Below, one piece after another: positions 26,667 through 36,722 of a DNA stretch of 64,000 nucleotides (the first letter of the stretch is position 1; each line of letters starts with the position of its first letter). A program made the position numbers and the translations under genes. Origin of the DNA: Bacteroidaceae bacterium (lineage in GTDB: Bacteria; Bacteroidota; Bacteroidia; Bacteroidales; Bacteroidaceae); the NCBI GenBank assembly GCA_017962495.1, contig JAGCVH010000094.1, positions 1 through 64,000 of the forward strand, given 5' to 3'. A model generated the notes under the pieces. That model searched no databases. It worked only from the letters and a program-made list of their open reading frames with translations, and was not told where the DNA came from.

Positions 26667-29000
26667 TTATCTTATGTTGCCGAAGAACATCTGTGTACGA
26701 TCTACGGGTTCATCGAGAAGCTGGATGGTTGTGGACGGACCGAGGTCGGCGGGCGGGAACCATGAGGAGAGTTCCCAAACGATGCGCCCGTCGGGCGTTA
26801 CCTCAATAGCCTGCACATCGGGATGCATGGGGTCGAGTTGTTTGGGACTCCACTGGTTGAACCAGTTGTTGATGATGGTGTTCCCGTTGGGCAAACGATG
26901 TGCCTTCTGGCAACTGATGTCTTTATAGTCAGGGTTCTTGCTCCAGTCATATTCCCACACTAACTGTCCTTTCTTGTTGAACTCGCGTGCGAAGCCGAGG
27001 TTACTGCATGCGAGGATATGACCGTTCTTCAGTTCTTCCACACCCCATGCACCGGGCATGTCGATGCGACGCAACTCTTTGCCATAGCTGTCGAACTCAA
27101 TAATTGCGCCATACTGCATGGAAGCCAATAAGAGCGTACCTTTACGGGTGAGACGGAAGTTACGCATTTGCCCATGGGAACCACCATCCTTGTAGGGCAG
27201 TTTGAACTCTCGAATAAGTTTCATTGAAGGCACTTCGCGGACAACGCATGTGAAAGGGTCACCGCACTGAATATAAACTATTCTGTCCTTTCCAATGGGT
27301 TGGATGCTGTGAATCTCAAATCCTTCGGGAGTGTCCATCTGCCAAGCCACGGTATAGGACGTCCCGTTAGGGATGATTTCGCGAATTCCGTACTGGTGAG
27401 CCATGAGGATGTGACCATCTGAAAGCAGAATAGCATCGCTAATCTCACCACGTCCTTCGGGGTCGAGGTAGTTCCATGTTATTTGCCCGTCTTTAATAAT
27501 GTACATACGGTGACGGGGGCTCTCGCCAGCGTAGAAGAAGTTCAGATGTTCGAGTCCATGATTGGGAGCATGAGGCGGGAGAACATCTGTGTCATCCAGT
27601 CGGACATTCTTGCTCTCGATGTTCTGAAGGGGAACACCTTTGATGCCGTGTTGTGTGATGTGTCTCAAGACAATGTCACTGGCATCATCGACGACTACGG
27701 CAGGGCGCTGGTCATCCATACGTACAGAGGCCTCAAAGTCCTCGACTGTGACGCGGTCAGCATGACGAATATAGAGTCCTGCAGCGGGATTGTTGCGACC
27801 AAACATACGATTCTCGGGGTAGCCGTTGACATCCTCTCTTAAGCGCTCCGTCATGGGTTGTAGACCTCCTTCGTGGCAGACGTGAATGCGATGCAAGCTG
27901 ACATCGCTGATACGGCTTCGTGGCGAACCAGTGATGAGGCATGGGATATTGCCGTAGGCGGTGGCGGTAATGTCGCTGATGTGAACATCACGTATAGTGC
28001 CTTTACCATCGCCTCGACGTTCTCCGAGATAGATGAAGATAGGTGTAATTACACCTTCCATCGTGATGTCGCGAATGATGACATGCTCGATTATTCCCCC
28101 GTCAGTGCTCTCAATGGCAATACCGGACAAACCAGTGATCACACCCTTTGGCAGATTGTCGTAGTGGTCTTCCCAATGCCAGATGTTGGTCTCAGTAGTT
28201 GGACGAATGACGCAATTGGAGATTACAACATTGCGGAATCCTGCATAGGAAGCGGTTCCAAACTTAATGGGATTGCAATTGGAGGCAATGATGCAGTTGG
28301 TGATGGTGATATTCTCGGGCATAAAGTTGGGATTATCGCTCTTGAGGCAGATACCATCATCATCGGCCTCGATGATACAGTCAGAAATGGTAACATTACG
28401 GGCATCAATGTCGATTCCATCGTTGTTACCTTGAGCCAAAGAGCGTAGGTTGATGCCACGAATGCGTACGCCATCACACTCTTGCAAACGGAATGTCCAA
28501 CTCCCGGCATTGAAGATATTAAAATCCGTGAAGGCTATGTTATTGCAGCGAAGAAAATGAAGACCATAAGGGCGCACGTTGTCGTTAACAACAAAGCCTT
28601 GTGAAAGGAAAAGCTCAGTGTTAGATTGCCCATCGATAGTTCCTTGTCCGCTGATGCCAGCGTCCTCGATATCTTCACCGTAAATGAGAGCTCGGACAGG
28701 ATAGATGCTCTGATCACGTACTCGAGTGTCACCAAGAATTACAGCACCGCGCTCCAGATGCAATTCCACATGACTGCGAAGACGCAGGGTACCAGTCAAA
28801 TAGCGACCAGGTGCAAAGGTGACCATACCACCGCCTGTTTCAGCACACTTGTCGATAGCGCGCTGTAACTGTTCTGTACAAAAGGTCTTGCCATCGCCTT
28901 TGGCACCAAAAGCAGTAGCAGCTATATTCCGAGCTTGAGTATCAACAGAGAATATGCATAACAAGGCCATTAAGTAGGTGATATGAAATGTTGTTCTCAT
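26667..29000 (-). CDS. GH28-like pectinase fused to a beta-propeller
   Basis: A 777-residue secreted protein. A signal peptide ends near DTQA. Residues about 25-460 form a right-handed beta-helix of GH28 type: AFGAKGDGKT, NNDGIDIDA (D194, D197) and EADDDGICLKS (D213-D215). The usual GHG histidine motif of polygalacturonases is replaced by NCNPIKFGT, so the substrate may differ. Residues about 480-770 are a WD/arylsulfotransferase-type propeller with repeating blades such as DGHILMAHQYGIREI, NGHILACSNLGFAREF and NGNTIINNWFNQW. It lies inside the minus-strand cluster, 57 bp after the next gene upstream. The propeller could bind glycan; that is inference. Confidence 0.8.
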   Translation of the reverse strand: MRTTFHITYLMALLCIFSVDTQARNIAATAFGAKGDGKTFCTEQLQRAIDKCAETGGGMVTFAPGRYLTGTLRLRSHVELHLERGAVILGDTRVRDQSIYPVRALIYGEDIEDAGISGQGTIDGQSNTELFLSQGFVVNDNVRPYGLHFLRCNNIAFTDFNIFNAGSWTFRLQECDGVRIRGINLRSLAQGNNDGIDIDARNVTISDCIIEADDDGICLKSDNPNFMPENITITNCIIASNCNPIKFGTASYAGFRNVVISNCVIRPTTETNIWHWEDHYDNLPKGVITGLSGIAIESTDGGIIEHVIIRDITMEGVITPIFIYLGERRGDGKGTIRDVHISDITATAYGNIPCLITGSPRSRISDVSLHRIHVCHEGGLQPMTERLREDVNGYPENRMFGRNNPAAGLYIRHADRVTVEDFEASVRMDDQRPAVVVDDASDIVLRHITQHGIKGVPLQNIESKNVRLDDTDVLPPHAPNHGLEHLNFFYAGESPRHRMYIIKDGQITWNYLDPEGRGEISDAILLSDGHILMAHQYGIREIIPNGTSYTVAWQMDTPEGFEIHSIQPIGKDRIVYIQCGDPFTCVVREVPSMKLIREFKLPYKDGGSHGQMRNFRLTRKGTLLLASMQYGAIIEFDSYGKELRRIDMPGAWGVEELKNGHILACSNLGFAREFNKKGQLVWEYDWSKNPDYKDISCQKAHRLPNGNTIINNWFNQWSPKQLDPMHPDVQAIEVTPDGRIVWELSSWFPPADLGPSTTIQLLDEPVDRTQMFFGNIR

Positions 29001-29057
29001 AGAGATTGTGTTATTTAGGTTTCGGTTAAAGAAATAAAGCTACATATGTATTGTTTT

Positions 29058-30566
29058 CTATTTCCTTTGAACGATGCTTATGACAAGGCCAGGGTCGGAG
29101 ATATCCCCATATGAGGCGGCTGCGAGTCCTATGCGTCGGATAATGTCCTCAGAAACGGTGAGCGAGTTGTTACGGAAGTGACAGGCAGATGTGATATCTG
29201 AAGCACGATCTGCCTTCAAATCCTGAGCCAGTACACGTAGTGTCTTGGGGTTAGGCAGATGAGCAAAGCGAAGGGTAATGTCGCCCAAAGAACCAAACAA
29301 CCCAATGGGTGCACTCCATTTTTCGATGTCTATGCTTACAGGCACAGAACGACAGACGTAGCTGCGGTCAAGGGTTCGCCCAATGGCAGCTACTGCTGTA
29401 GCTCCATTCGGATAGCGACTGGCGAGGACGAATGGACGGTCGGTCGCAGAACTTGCTACCTCAGGCAGTGACATCCGACGGCTTACGCGTGCCGGTGCTT
29501 GAGCACGAACGGCTTCGCCTGGCGTATGATGTACCCAACTCTCACCTTCGGCATAAGTCCAGTAATCGTGCAACTGTATGCTGTCGATATGGCTGTCATC
29601 ATCGACACCGAATGGTGCAGCTATGCGATGCCAACGAACAGCACGAATGACCTCGTCTAAGCGGTGCTTCAGGTCACGGATGGTGGCTGGGAAAGCCTCG
29701 TCGTCACGCCCATTAGGCAACGAACCAGCAAAAGGATGACGCATGATACCTATGGCACATCCGAGGCCTACGGCAATGTAGGGCTCGTCCTCGCAGTTGA
29801 TGATACCGCGTGCTGGTGGTTCAGCCTTCAACGATAGCAAACGACATACACGTTCGATAGTGACAGGTTGGGCGATGATGTTTTCCACGTCGTAGGTGCG
29901 AAAGGCATCGCTGAAGGTGGCATAATGCTCCTTCATGGCATTCTCAAGTATGAGATTGGGTGCCAGTTGACGTGCCTTCTCTGCAATCATTCTACGGAAG
30001 GTGTCATCACGGTCACGGCGTCCCCAATCGACTTTCCAATAACAGACGTGAGCCGCTTCGGCATCACGCAGACGCGTAGTCCAAAATACGTCTTCGTTCA
30101 TCGAATCCAAAACCTCTGCCTTCTGTGCAGAAACCCATAGTCCAAGTCCGCGCCAACCACAACGTTCCACACTGTCAGCCAGTTGCCGCATACGTTCGAC
30201 GGGCGAGCCACGGAATGAAGGGAAACGTGTGACGTCCAGTTCCAAAGTGCCGATGTACTGGTTGTTATTCTTATGATTGCTGACAGCAGGGATGTCCCAT
30301 GAGTCATCAAGCACTAAAAGGAGGTCCTGACGAATCTCGGGGAAGAAACGTACCCACCGTTGGAAAGCACCGCTACCAAACAGGTTCTCTTCGTCCATAG
30401 CATTGCGCATAGCCTCAGATCCCGTATAACTGGTTACATAACCCTGAATATTCCATGTGCAGAAATAGTCGGGTGCTGTGGATGGTGTTGAGGGAACTAA
30501 AGACTGTTGTGCCAGGAGTGATTCCGTTGTTAGTATGAAGAGAAGAAGTAAAGCAGCCTTTCTCAT
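29058..30566 (-). CDS. putative clan GH-D-like secreted glycosidase
   Basis: A 502-residue protein with a signal peptide ending near LLAQ. I do not recognise a named family. The order of motifs follows clan GH-D (GH27/GH36): LVLDDSWDIP near 84, LDVTRFPSF then GWRGLGLWV near 137-145, CYWKVDWG with a candidate nucleophile D180, and AFRTYDVENI with a candidate acid/base D226. An alpha-galactosidase-like or related exo activity is therefore inferred. It sits between a GH28 fusion and a GH2 beta-glucuronidase in one operon, so it likely works on the same glycan. Confidence 0.6.
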   Translation of the reverse strand: MRKAALLLLFILTTESLLAQQSLVPSTPSTAPDYFCTWNIQGYVTSYTGSEAMRNAMDEENLFGSGAFQRWVRFFPEIRQDLLLVLDDSWDIPAVSNHKNNNQYIGTLELDVTRFPSFRGSPVERMRQLADSVERCGWRGLGLWVSAQKAEVLDSMNEDVFWTTRLRDAEAAHVCYWKVDWGRRDRDDTFRRMIAEKARQLAPNLILENAMKEHYATFSDAFRTYDVENIIAQPVTIERVCRLLSLKAEPPARGIINCEDEPYIAVGLGCAIGIMRHPFAGSLPNGRDDEAFPATIRDLKHRLDEVIRAVRWHRIAAPFGVDDDSHIDSIQLHDYWTYAEGESWVHHTPGEAVRAQAPARVSRRMSLPEVASSATDRPFVLASRYPNGATAVAAIGRTLDRSYVCRSVPVSIDIEKWSAPIGLFGSLGDITLRFAHLPNPKTLRVLAQDLKADRASDITSACHFRNNSLTVSEDIIRRIGLAAASYGDISDPGLVISIVQRK

Positions 30567-30578
30567 AGGAATTGTCTG

Positions 30579-32327
30579 TTATCGTTCTTTGTAATAATTG
30601 TGGATAATATGCCACGCTTGCTTGCGCTCGCCCTTATCGCCGACGAGGCCCTTGCGGTTGAAACCTTCCTGAAAGGTCTGGTGCAGACGTGTTGGACTGC
30701 GGAAGTCAAAGAGTATCCAGGGGCAGATGCCAACGAGGTTGGGGATGTTGGCGAACATCTCCAGATTCATTTGGTAGATGCGCGCTTGGAACTCCTCGCT
30801 CCAACTGCCAGCCACGTCCCCATTATCATGAATGCCGTACTTGGCTTCGCCACCGAACTCGCTGATGAGGAGGGGCTTGTCGGAACAGACATCCCAGCGG
30901 ATGTCCTTGGGAGCTTTGGGCCAACCTTCGTACCATCCCATGTATTTATTGATGCCCACCACATCGAGATTATGATAGAAATCGTCTTTCATGACAAACT
31001 TGTCCTGCTGGCGGTCGAAGCGGGCCAGGTCAAAAGCGGCCACGAAGAGACGCGTGGTGTCGGTTTCGCGTCCAGCCTGCAGGAGGCGTGCGAGGAAATG
31101 ATTGCGCTCGGGCGTGTTACGTGTCTCGTTGGCGATGCCCCAGAAACAATCGGCACAGCGGTTCTTGTCCCGGCGGATGGTTTCCTGAAGCATCAAGACA
31201 GCTTTGTCCTGTGTGGATGTGTTAGAAAAGTCGATGGCCTGCCAGACGGGGATTTCCTGCCAAAGAAGGATGCCACGCCGCTCGGCTTCACAGACCATAT
31301 ACCGGCTTTGTTGGTAGTGGGCTAGGCGTATCATATTCACACCCAGTGCTTGTGCCTCATCGAGCAACCGGATGGCATCGGCCTCGGTGCAAGCGCGGCG
31401 TTTCTGCATGGGGATTTCCTCGTGGATATTGATACCTTTGAGAAAGATGGGCTCACCATTGAGCAACACCTGCGTACCTCGTACCTCGATATTACGGAAA
31501 CCGATGTCCTCACTCACGGTGTCGGTCGATGTGGTAAGTCGTACCTTATATAATTTAGGGTTGGCGGGACACCATCTGACGAGACGTTTCACAGGGATAT
31601 CCGCGTAGGCTGTGCCTGTGTCATCCGTAGTCATGCGGACGCTCTTCTTCAATTCAGGGATGTAGAGGTTGACCGTCTCACCCGCTACAGAGTCGGAGAG
31701 GTTTACGCGGGCATGGATGAGGTCGGCACGATGTTTATCAAGTTGGATGAAGTAGTCGCTAATGTAATGGCTTGGCACGACGCAAAGCGTCACATCGCGA
31801 GTGATGCCGCCGTAGTTGAACCAGTCGAACGACATGGCAGGTATGGCATCGCGTTCGCGACGATTGTTCACACGTACAGCGATGTAGTTGTCGCCAGCTC
31901 GCAGTTGAGCAGTGACGTCGGCCTCAAATTCAGTGAATGAGCCTTCGTGTGTAGCCACCTGTGTACCATTGACATATACTCGTGCACGATAGCTGACACC
32001 GCCGAAGCGTAACAGATAGCGCTTGTCGGACTCAGGCGTGAGGGTGATGTGACGTCCGTACCAGATGGTGCCTTCGTAGTATTTCAGTTCCTCGCGTTGC
32101 GAATTCCAGTCACCAGGAACGTGGAGCATGGGGGCGTCGTCAATGGAGTGCTCTTCACGATCGTTTTTGCCCCAGGGGCGGTCGCCGCGTGCCAAGCCGC
32201 GATTGGTGTCGTATTGATCGATAACGCTGTTCCATTCCCCATTAAGGGAAATTTCCTGGCGCGGCTGCGCATTTGCTTGAAAGTTGGCGGCAATCAGCAG
32301 ACAGATGAGTTTAATTTTCCTTCTCAT
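30579..32327 (-). CDS. GH2 beta-glucuronidase
   Basis: A 582-residue secreted GH2 enzyme. A signal peptide (LLIAANFQANA) is followed by jelly-roll, Ig-like and TIM-barrel domains. The acid/base glutamate is in FWGIANET (E401) and the nucleophile in LLISEFGGE (E490). NKYMGWYEG resembles the bacterial beta-glucuronidase loop. The NxK motif that binds the glucuronate carboxylate is present as NRK at 557-559. These residues support beta-glucuronidase rather than beta-galactosidase. Its start overlaps the GH51 stop by four bases, so translation is probably coupled. Confidence 0.82.
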   Translation of the reverse strand: MRRKIKLICLLIAANFQANAQPRQEISLNGEWNSVIDQYDTNRGLARGDRPWGKNDREEHSIDDAPMLHVPGDWNSQREELKYYEGTIWYGRHITLTPESDKRYLLRFGGVSYRARVYVNGTQVATHEGSFTEFEADVTAQLRAGDNYIAVRVNNRRERDAIPAMSFDWFNYGGITRDVTLCVVPSHYISDYFIQLDKHRADLIHARVNLSDSVAGETVNLYIPELKKSVRMTTDDTGTAYADIPVKRLVRWCPANPKLYKVRLTTSTDTVSEDIGFRNIEVRGTQVLLNGEPIFLKGINIHEEIPMQKRRACTEADAIRLLDEAQALGVNMIRLAHYQQSRYMVCEAERRGILLWQEIPVWQAIDFSNTSTQDKAVLMLQETIRRDKNRCADCFWGIANETRNTPERNHFLARLLQAGRETDTTRLFVAAFDLARFDRQQDKFVMKDDFYHNLDVVGINKYMGWYEGWPKAPKDIRWDVCSDKPLLISEFGGEAKYGIHDNGDVAGSWSEEFQARIYQMNLEMFANIPNLVGICPWILFDFRSPTRLHQTFQEGFNRKGLVGDKGERKQAWHIIHNYYKER

Positions 32328-33874
32328 TTCAGATATCTTATTTGGTATGTGAGACGTGTATGATTTGGATTGCTTCGGGGGGGTATCGTTATGTCATCGA
32401 GGTGACGAACTGGTTTTTCAGTTCTGACGCTGACCATCTCCTTCTCGGGTTGAGTGAGCGTGTTGACCGCATCAATTCGTTCTCCCGTGAGGGTTGTCAT
32501 CTGACGGATGGCGACCGCCTTTTTGCCATCGATGCTAACGCGCGCCCTCACTGCCTTGGGCAATATATTCACGACGAATAGTACAATTTCACCAGTCTCT
32601 CGGTTAATGGTAGCCACAGCGTTTAAGGCTTGCAAACCGTTATCCACTTCAGGAGAAATAGTCTGGACACTCACCACCTCAGAATGTGTGTTCCTACGAT
32701 ATTCCTTAAGGGGGTAAAATACGGTCTGGCGGACGGATGTCTGACTATCGGCCCGTATCGGAGCCAGAATATTAACCATCTGCGCCCAGTTCGCCATCTC
32801 CACGAAAGCACAGCACCTCAACAAGGCGTTAAGGTAGCAGGCCGTGGCCAGGGCGTGACGCCATTCGTAAGTTACCGTGGTACCGTAAGGTGGCTGCTGA
32901 TATTCCCAGATTCCCCATTCATCGACTGCCATTTTCAGTGGCTTGTTGCGTGGTGGAAAACGATACCATTTCTTCCAGTTGGTCACGGAATCTTGACTAC
33001 ATGACTGCATCAAGGCATGGAACTCGCCAAGTTCGCGTTCCACTTGGTTAATCTTATGAAAGATGGAATAGGGACGTCCATTGTCGGTGCTTACATAACC
33101 ATGAAAGGAGATGTAGTCAACAGCACCGTCAAGTCCCTCCATGACAATCTTATTCCACTCGGGAATGCCACGCTCACCATCAGCGATGAGCTGGATAGTG
33201 GGGTCTGTGAGTTTCATGAGTTTAATGAAGTGCCATACTTCTTCTACATATTTGTGCGGGTCTTGGTGACGGCCTGCATCTGGTTCTGCAGCTTCTTCGT
33301 TGCCCAGTGCCCAGTATTTCACGCGGAATGGTTCTTCATAGCCGTGACTGCGACGCAGGTTGGCATAGTAGGTGTTCTCCGTTCCATTACAATACTCCAC
33401 CCAATTCGCCGCTTCGTCAGGTGTACCGGTAGAGAGATTTACAACGAGAACGGGTTCGCAGCCAATGGCACGACAGTAGTCGATAAACTCGCAAGTGCCG
33501 AACCCGAAACTGTTGATACCGCCCCAGATGAGATTCTTGGATGGTCGCCGTTGGTCTTTTGGACCTACCCCATCCATCCAGTGGAAAGTTTTTACGAAGG
33601 TGCCTCCTGGAAAGCGTATCATGGTAGGAGCGAGTTCTTTAGCTTTCTCCAGGACATCCCGTCGAATGCCATTCTCATCTGACAGTGGCGATTCAGGGTC
33701 GAAGATTCCACCTTCTATGTCCTGACCCATATACTCAATAAACTGGCCGTAGATATAGGGCGAAGCATGGCCAAGACTCGTCTCCGTGTCTATGACTATT
33801 TCGCATTGTTGTGCCGACATCTGACAGGCAACGCCTAAGAGTAGGGCAGTAATTAGGATAATGATTTGTCTCAT
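32324..33874 (-). CDS. GH51 alpha-L-arabinofuranosidase
   Basis: A 516-residue secreted enzyme that removes terminal alpha-L-arabinofuranose. The signal peptide runs to about residue 21. The barrel contains FPGGTFVKTFHWMDGVGP, the acid/base segment WALGNE (E193) and the nucleophile segment MAVDEWG (E319), all classic for GH51. A C-terminal beta-sandwich completes the chain. It abuts the upstream GH2 gene with no gap and overlaps the downstream beta-glucuronidase by four bases, so the three are one operon. Confidence 0.92.
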   Translation of the reverse strand: MRQIIILITALLLGVACQMSAQQCEIVIDTETSLGHASPYIYGQFIEYMGQDIEGGIFDPESPLSDENGIRRDVLEKAKELAPTMIRFPGGTFVKTFHWMDGVGPKDQRRPSKNLIWGGINSFGFGTCEFIDYCRAIGCEPVLVVNLSTGTPDEAANWVEYCNGTENTYYANLRRSHGYEEPFRVKYWALGNEEAAEPDAGRHQDPHKYVEEVWHFIKLMKLTDPTIQLIADGERGIPEWNKIVMEGLDGAVDYISFHGYVSTDNGRPYSIFHKINQVERELGEFHALMQSCSQDSVTNWKKWYRFPPRNKPLKMAVDEWGIWEYQQPPYGTTVTYEWRHALATACYLNALLRCCAFVEMANWAQMVNILAPIRADSQTSVRQTVFYPLKEYRRNTHSEVVSVQTISPEVDNGLQALNAVATINRETGEIVLFVVNILPKAVRARVSIDGKKAVAIRQMTTLTGERIDAVNTLTQPEKEMVSVRTEKPVRHLDDITIPPRSNPNHTRLTYQIRYLK

Positions 33875-36619
33875 TTAATTTATTCTTATCTGTGTATCAG
33901 TTACGTTCCAACCTTTTAGTACGAGAATCGAGGTACGGTTAAGTGCGGCAGTATCGTCTATTTTGATAGTACGTCGTTCATCAGGCATGAGGGTCAAGAA
34001 ATTATCCGAAAGGAAACAGGGCTTGATGCTACGACCCTCGGAGTCACGAAGTTGCATTTGCAGGAAGAATGCAATAGTATTCCCAGTATTTCGTATTTCT
34101 GCCTGCATTAAACCATCTTGCATCTTACGTAGACGAACGGCTACTTTTGCTTTCGGCATATCTGCGAGTGTTTCAAAACCCGATGTGCATGGCCCGGTGA
34201 GTGTTGTACGACCTTCATAATGGTCGCGGCTGCGCCAGTAGAAGTTGTCGCCCACCAGTTGTCCATTGGCATCAAAGAGACGCAACTTGATGAAGTGCAC
34301 TTGTGTGATGTCTTCGGGGAAATCGATGGCAAAGACATCGACGGCCACCCCATCCGCAGGCACATCAATGGATGCCTCTTTTTTCCATACGAGCTTACTG
34401 CTGAGAGTATAGACTTCTGCTATCAAACGCAGATTGTTTGCGACTTCGTAGCGACTGTTGACCACTGAGACTGTATTACGGAGGTAGTCGAACTGGGGGT
34501 GCAAGGGCTCCAAGGCGTTCTGTGTATGATAGAGCGAGGCTGTGGGCTCAAGACTGTAGTCCCACATACGTGCGCAAACCTGCTGCACGGGGCAGTTGTG
34601 GTACCAGAAAAGCAGTCCTGCACAATAGCGCTCGCCATAGTTGAGTTTTTGGCGATTCCATGATTCCCAAATGCTCTTGGAGTTGATGGCACCCACAAGT
34701 TGGGCTTTCTGAGCAAACTCATCGATGGATGCCGATGGACCATATGCATTTGTCAGGTCGGTAAACATTGTACTCATCAGGTGGAAACCTCCGCCATCGT
34801 GATAATCCCACACCTCTTTGTTGATAGGCCATAAGTCGTGCTCGTGCATCATTTCGCGAAGCGATTCGGCAATGGGTAGCGTAGGAGCTCCGTATTCTGG
34901 ATTGAATCCGTCGATACGACTACCACGTTCTGAAGCGGTGTTCTCGTAGTGGCACATAGGATTCACCTGTTTGTATGGACTGCCATCGTGTATACCGTCG
35001 CATTCCGACTGCATCTGGTAACCGCGTGTGGGGTCGAGTTGATTGATGAGAAGTCGCGCACCAGGCATTTCCGTGCTCTCGTTGGAAGAGACATAGTAGG
35101 CTAACGAGGGGTGATTGCGTAAGCGTTTTACCGTGGCCTCTACGTTAGCTAAATATAGGTCTGCATCTGTCGGATGGTGTGTGTCGCCCGTCATCCAGAA
35201 TTCTTGCCAGACAAGGAGCCCCATTTCATCGCAGAGTTGGAAGAAGTAGTCACTCTCGGCTATGCCGCCGCCCCACATGCGAATGAAATTAATGCCGGAC
35301 TGTTGCGTGTAGCGTAGCTCGGCATAAGTACGGTCATCAGAGGAGCGTAGCATGGCTTCTGGAATCCAGTTGGTGCCGATGACAAAGAAGGGATGCCCGT
35401 TGACGTAGAACTGTCGAGAACCATCGGGTGTCTGCTGGTCGGAGCGTACCTCACGGATACCAAAGCGGGTGGTGAGACTATCAGAAACTGCACCGCTGGT
35501 CTTCACGCGCAGGCGTAATTCATAAAGGTTTTGCGGTCCTTTTCCAATGGGCCACCAAAGATGAGGATGCTCAATGACGAGCTGTCTAAAGTTGTCAGGC
35601 GAGAAGGTCACCATGCGCGTCTCACCTCGGAAGAGGTTGAGGTGTTGTGTAAAAGTGATGGGCAAAGTATTATGAGTGTCGGAGAGGCTGCGGATTTCTC
35701 CCTCCACTTCACATTTTATGTCGACTGTTGTGGCGTTGTTGACTTCCACACTGACAGTTTCTTCGGCGCGGTCGTAAGTGGCGTTGAGATTAGAGACAAC
35801 AAAAGGTGAAGCCAGACGCACACTACTCGTGGCAAAGAGACTGATGCTTCGCCAGATGCCTGTGTTGCGATCGCGGATGCCATCGTCGAAGGTGAAGTCC
35901 CATCCTGCACTCATGAGCATCGTGACATTCTTTCCAATCTGTCCGTCTCCGCCATTGCGCCACTCTGCGGCGGCGCCCCAATCTTTTTTACGCGACGTAC
36001 CAGGTACATCCACGGGGAAGACCTTCACAGCGAGTACATTCTTTACACCCCTCTGCACCCACTCCGTCACGTTAATGACAGCAGGACGGAACATACCGCT
36101 CATGACGGTAACCAGTTGTCCGTTCAGCCAAACCTCAGCGCGGTAGTTGATACCTTCGACGTTCAGCCATACGATTTTGTTTCGGAATGAATCAGGGAGG
36201 TTAAATTCGGTGCGAAACCAATAGGTGTAGAAGTTACGTCCAGCTGTGGCTAGGTCAGGGATAATTCCTTCGGATAGCTTATTGTTCAGCCCGAAATAAG
36301 GCTCTGGGTAGACTCCGTTGGCCACCAAAGAGTTTAATACTGTTCCAGGAACGATGGCTCGTTGCCAATCTGTAGCGAAGAAGCCTGTGGCAGACAATTG
36401 TTCTGCAGGAGCCTGTTCATCACTGGCACGTTTCATCAGCCATTGCTGACCGACTTGCGTGTCTAAGTAGATGTATCCCTCCGGACGATAATGGTTAAGA
36501 GGACGTGCCTCAGCAGACAGACAAAAGGAACACAAGACAGCCAACATTAGGGTGTATAATACAAGGAAGGGTGTACCCTTCGTCCAGTGCTCATGGAACC
36601 ATTTAAGTGTCTTTTTCAT
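33875..36619 (-). CDS. GH2 exo-beta-glucosaminidase / beta-mannosidase-like enzyme
   Basis: A 914-residue secreted GH2 protein with a signal peptide ending SAEA near residue 38. Its layout and the motifs IVPGTVLNSLVANGVYPEPY and WRNGGDGQIG match the GH2 branch containing exo-beta-D-glucosaminidase and plant-type endo-beta-mannosidase. Candidate catalytic glutamates are E514 (SSNESTEMPG) and E575 (FNPEYGAP). The ATG at 36619 is preferred, since the longer frame would begin with a TTG inside the promoter box at 36654-36661. It is the first gene of the minus-strand enzyme operon and is divergent from an AraC-type regulator. Substrate choice within the branch cannot be fixed. Confidence 0.8.
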   Translation of the reverse strand: MKKTLKWFHEHWTKGTPFLVLYTLMLAVLCSFCLSAEARPLNHYRPEGYIYLDTQVGQQWLMKRASDEQAPAEQLSATGFFATDWQRAIVPGTVLNSLVANGVYPEPYFGLNNKLSEGIIPDLATAGRNFYTYWFRTEFNLPDSFRNKIVWLNVEGINYRAEVWLNGQLVTVMSGMFRPAVINVTEWVQRGVKNVLAVKVFPVDVPGTSRKKDWGAAAEWRNGGDGQIGKNVTMLMSAGWDFTFDDGIRDRNTGIWRSISLFATSSVRLASPFVVSNLNATYDRAEETVSVEVNNATTVDIKCEVEGEIRSLSDTHNTLPITFTQHLNLFRGETRMVTFSPDNFRQLVIEHPHLWWPIGKGPQNLYELRLRVKTSGAVSDSLTTRFGIREVRSDQQTPDGSRQFYVNGHPFFVIGTNWIPEAMLRSSDDRTYAELRYTQQSGINFIRMWGGGIAESDYFFQLCDEMGLLVWQEFWMTGDTHHPTDADLYLANVEATVKRLRNHPSLAYYVSSNESTEMPGARLLINQLDPTRGYQMQSECDGIHDGSPYKQVNPMCHYENTASERGSRIDGFNPEYGAPTLPIAESLREMMHEHDLWPINKEVWDYHDGGGFHLMSTMFTDLTNAYGPSASIDEFAQKAQLVGAINSKSIWESWNRQKLNYGERYCAGLLFWYHNCPVQQVCARMWDYSLEPTASLYHTQNALEPLHPQFDYLRNTVSVVNSRYEVANNLRLIAEVYTLSSKLVWKKEASIDVPADGVAVDVFAIDFPEDITQVHFIKLRLFDANGQLVGDNFYWRSRDHYEGRTTLTGPCTSGFETLADMPKAKVAVRLRKMQDGLMQAEIRNTGNTIAFFLQMQLRDSEGRSIKPCFLSDNFLTLMPDERRTIKIDDTAALNRTSILVLKGWNVTDTQIRIN

Positions 36620-36653
36620 AATAATAATTAATATAGAAAAAGATTTATCGCTA

Positions 36654-36661
36654 CAAAAATA
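36654..36661 (-). promoter_or_regulatory. -7 box (TATTTTTG) of the minus-strand enzyme operon
   Basis: On the minus strand the sequence reads TATTTTTG, a TAnnTTTG match, 34 bp before the GH2 ATG. The 103-bp gap to the divergent AraC gene would also hold the regulator's binding site. Confidence 0.55.
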
Positions 36662-36722
36662 CAATTATTTTTGAATCCAATCGTTATCTAATAAAGTGTA
36701 AAAATGTCCTGATTTAACGATT

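Noticed and set aside
20243..36664. An integrated conjugative element or prophage
   Set aside because: No integrase, relaxase, transposase, phage gene or tRNA attachment site was recognised. Island insertion is argued only from gene order.
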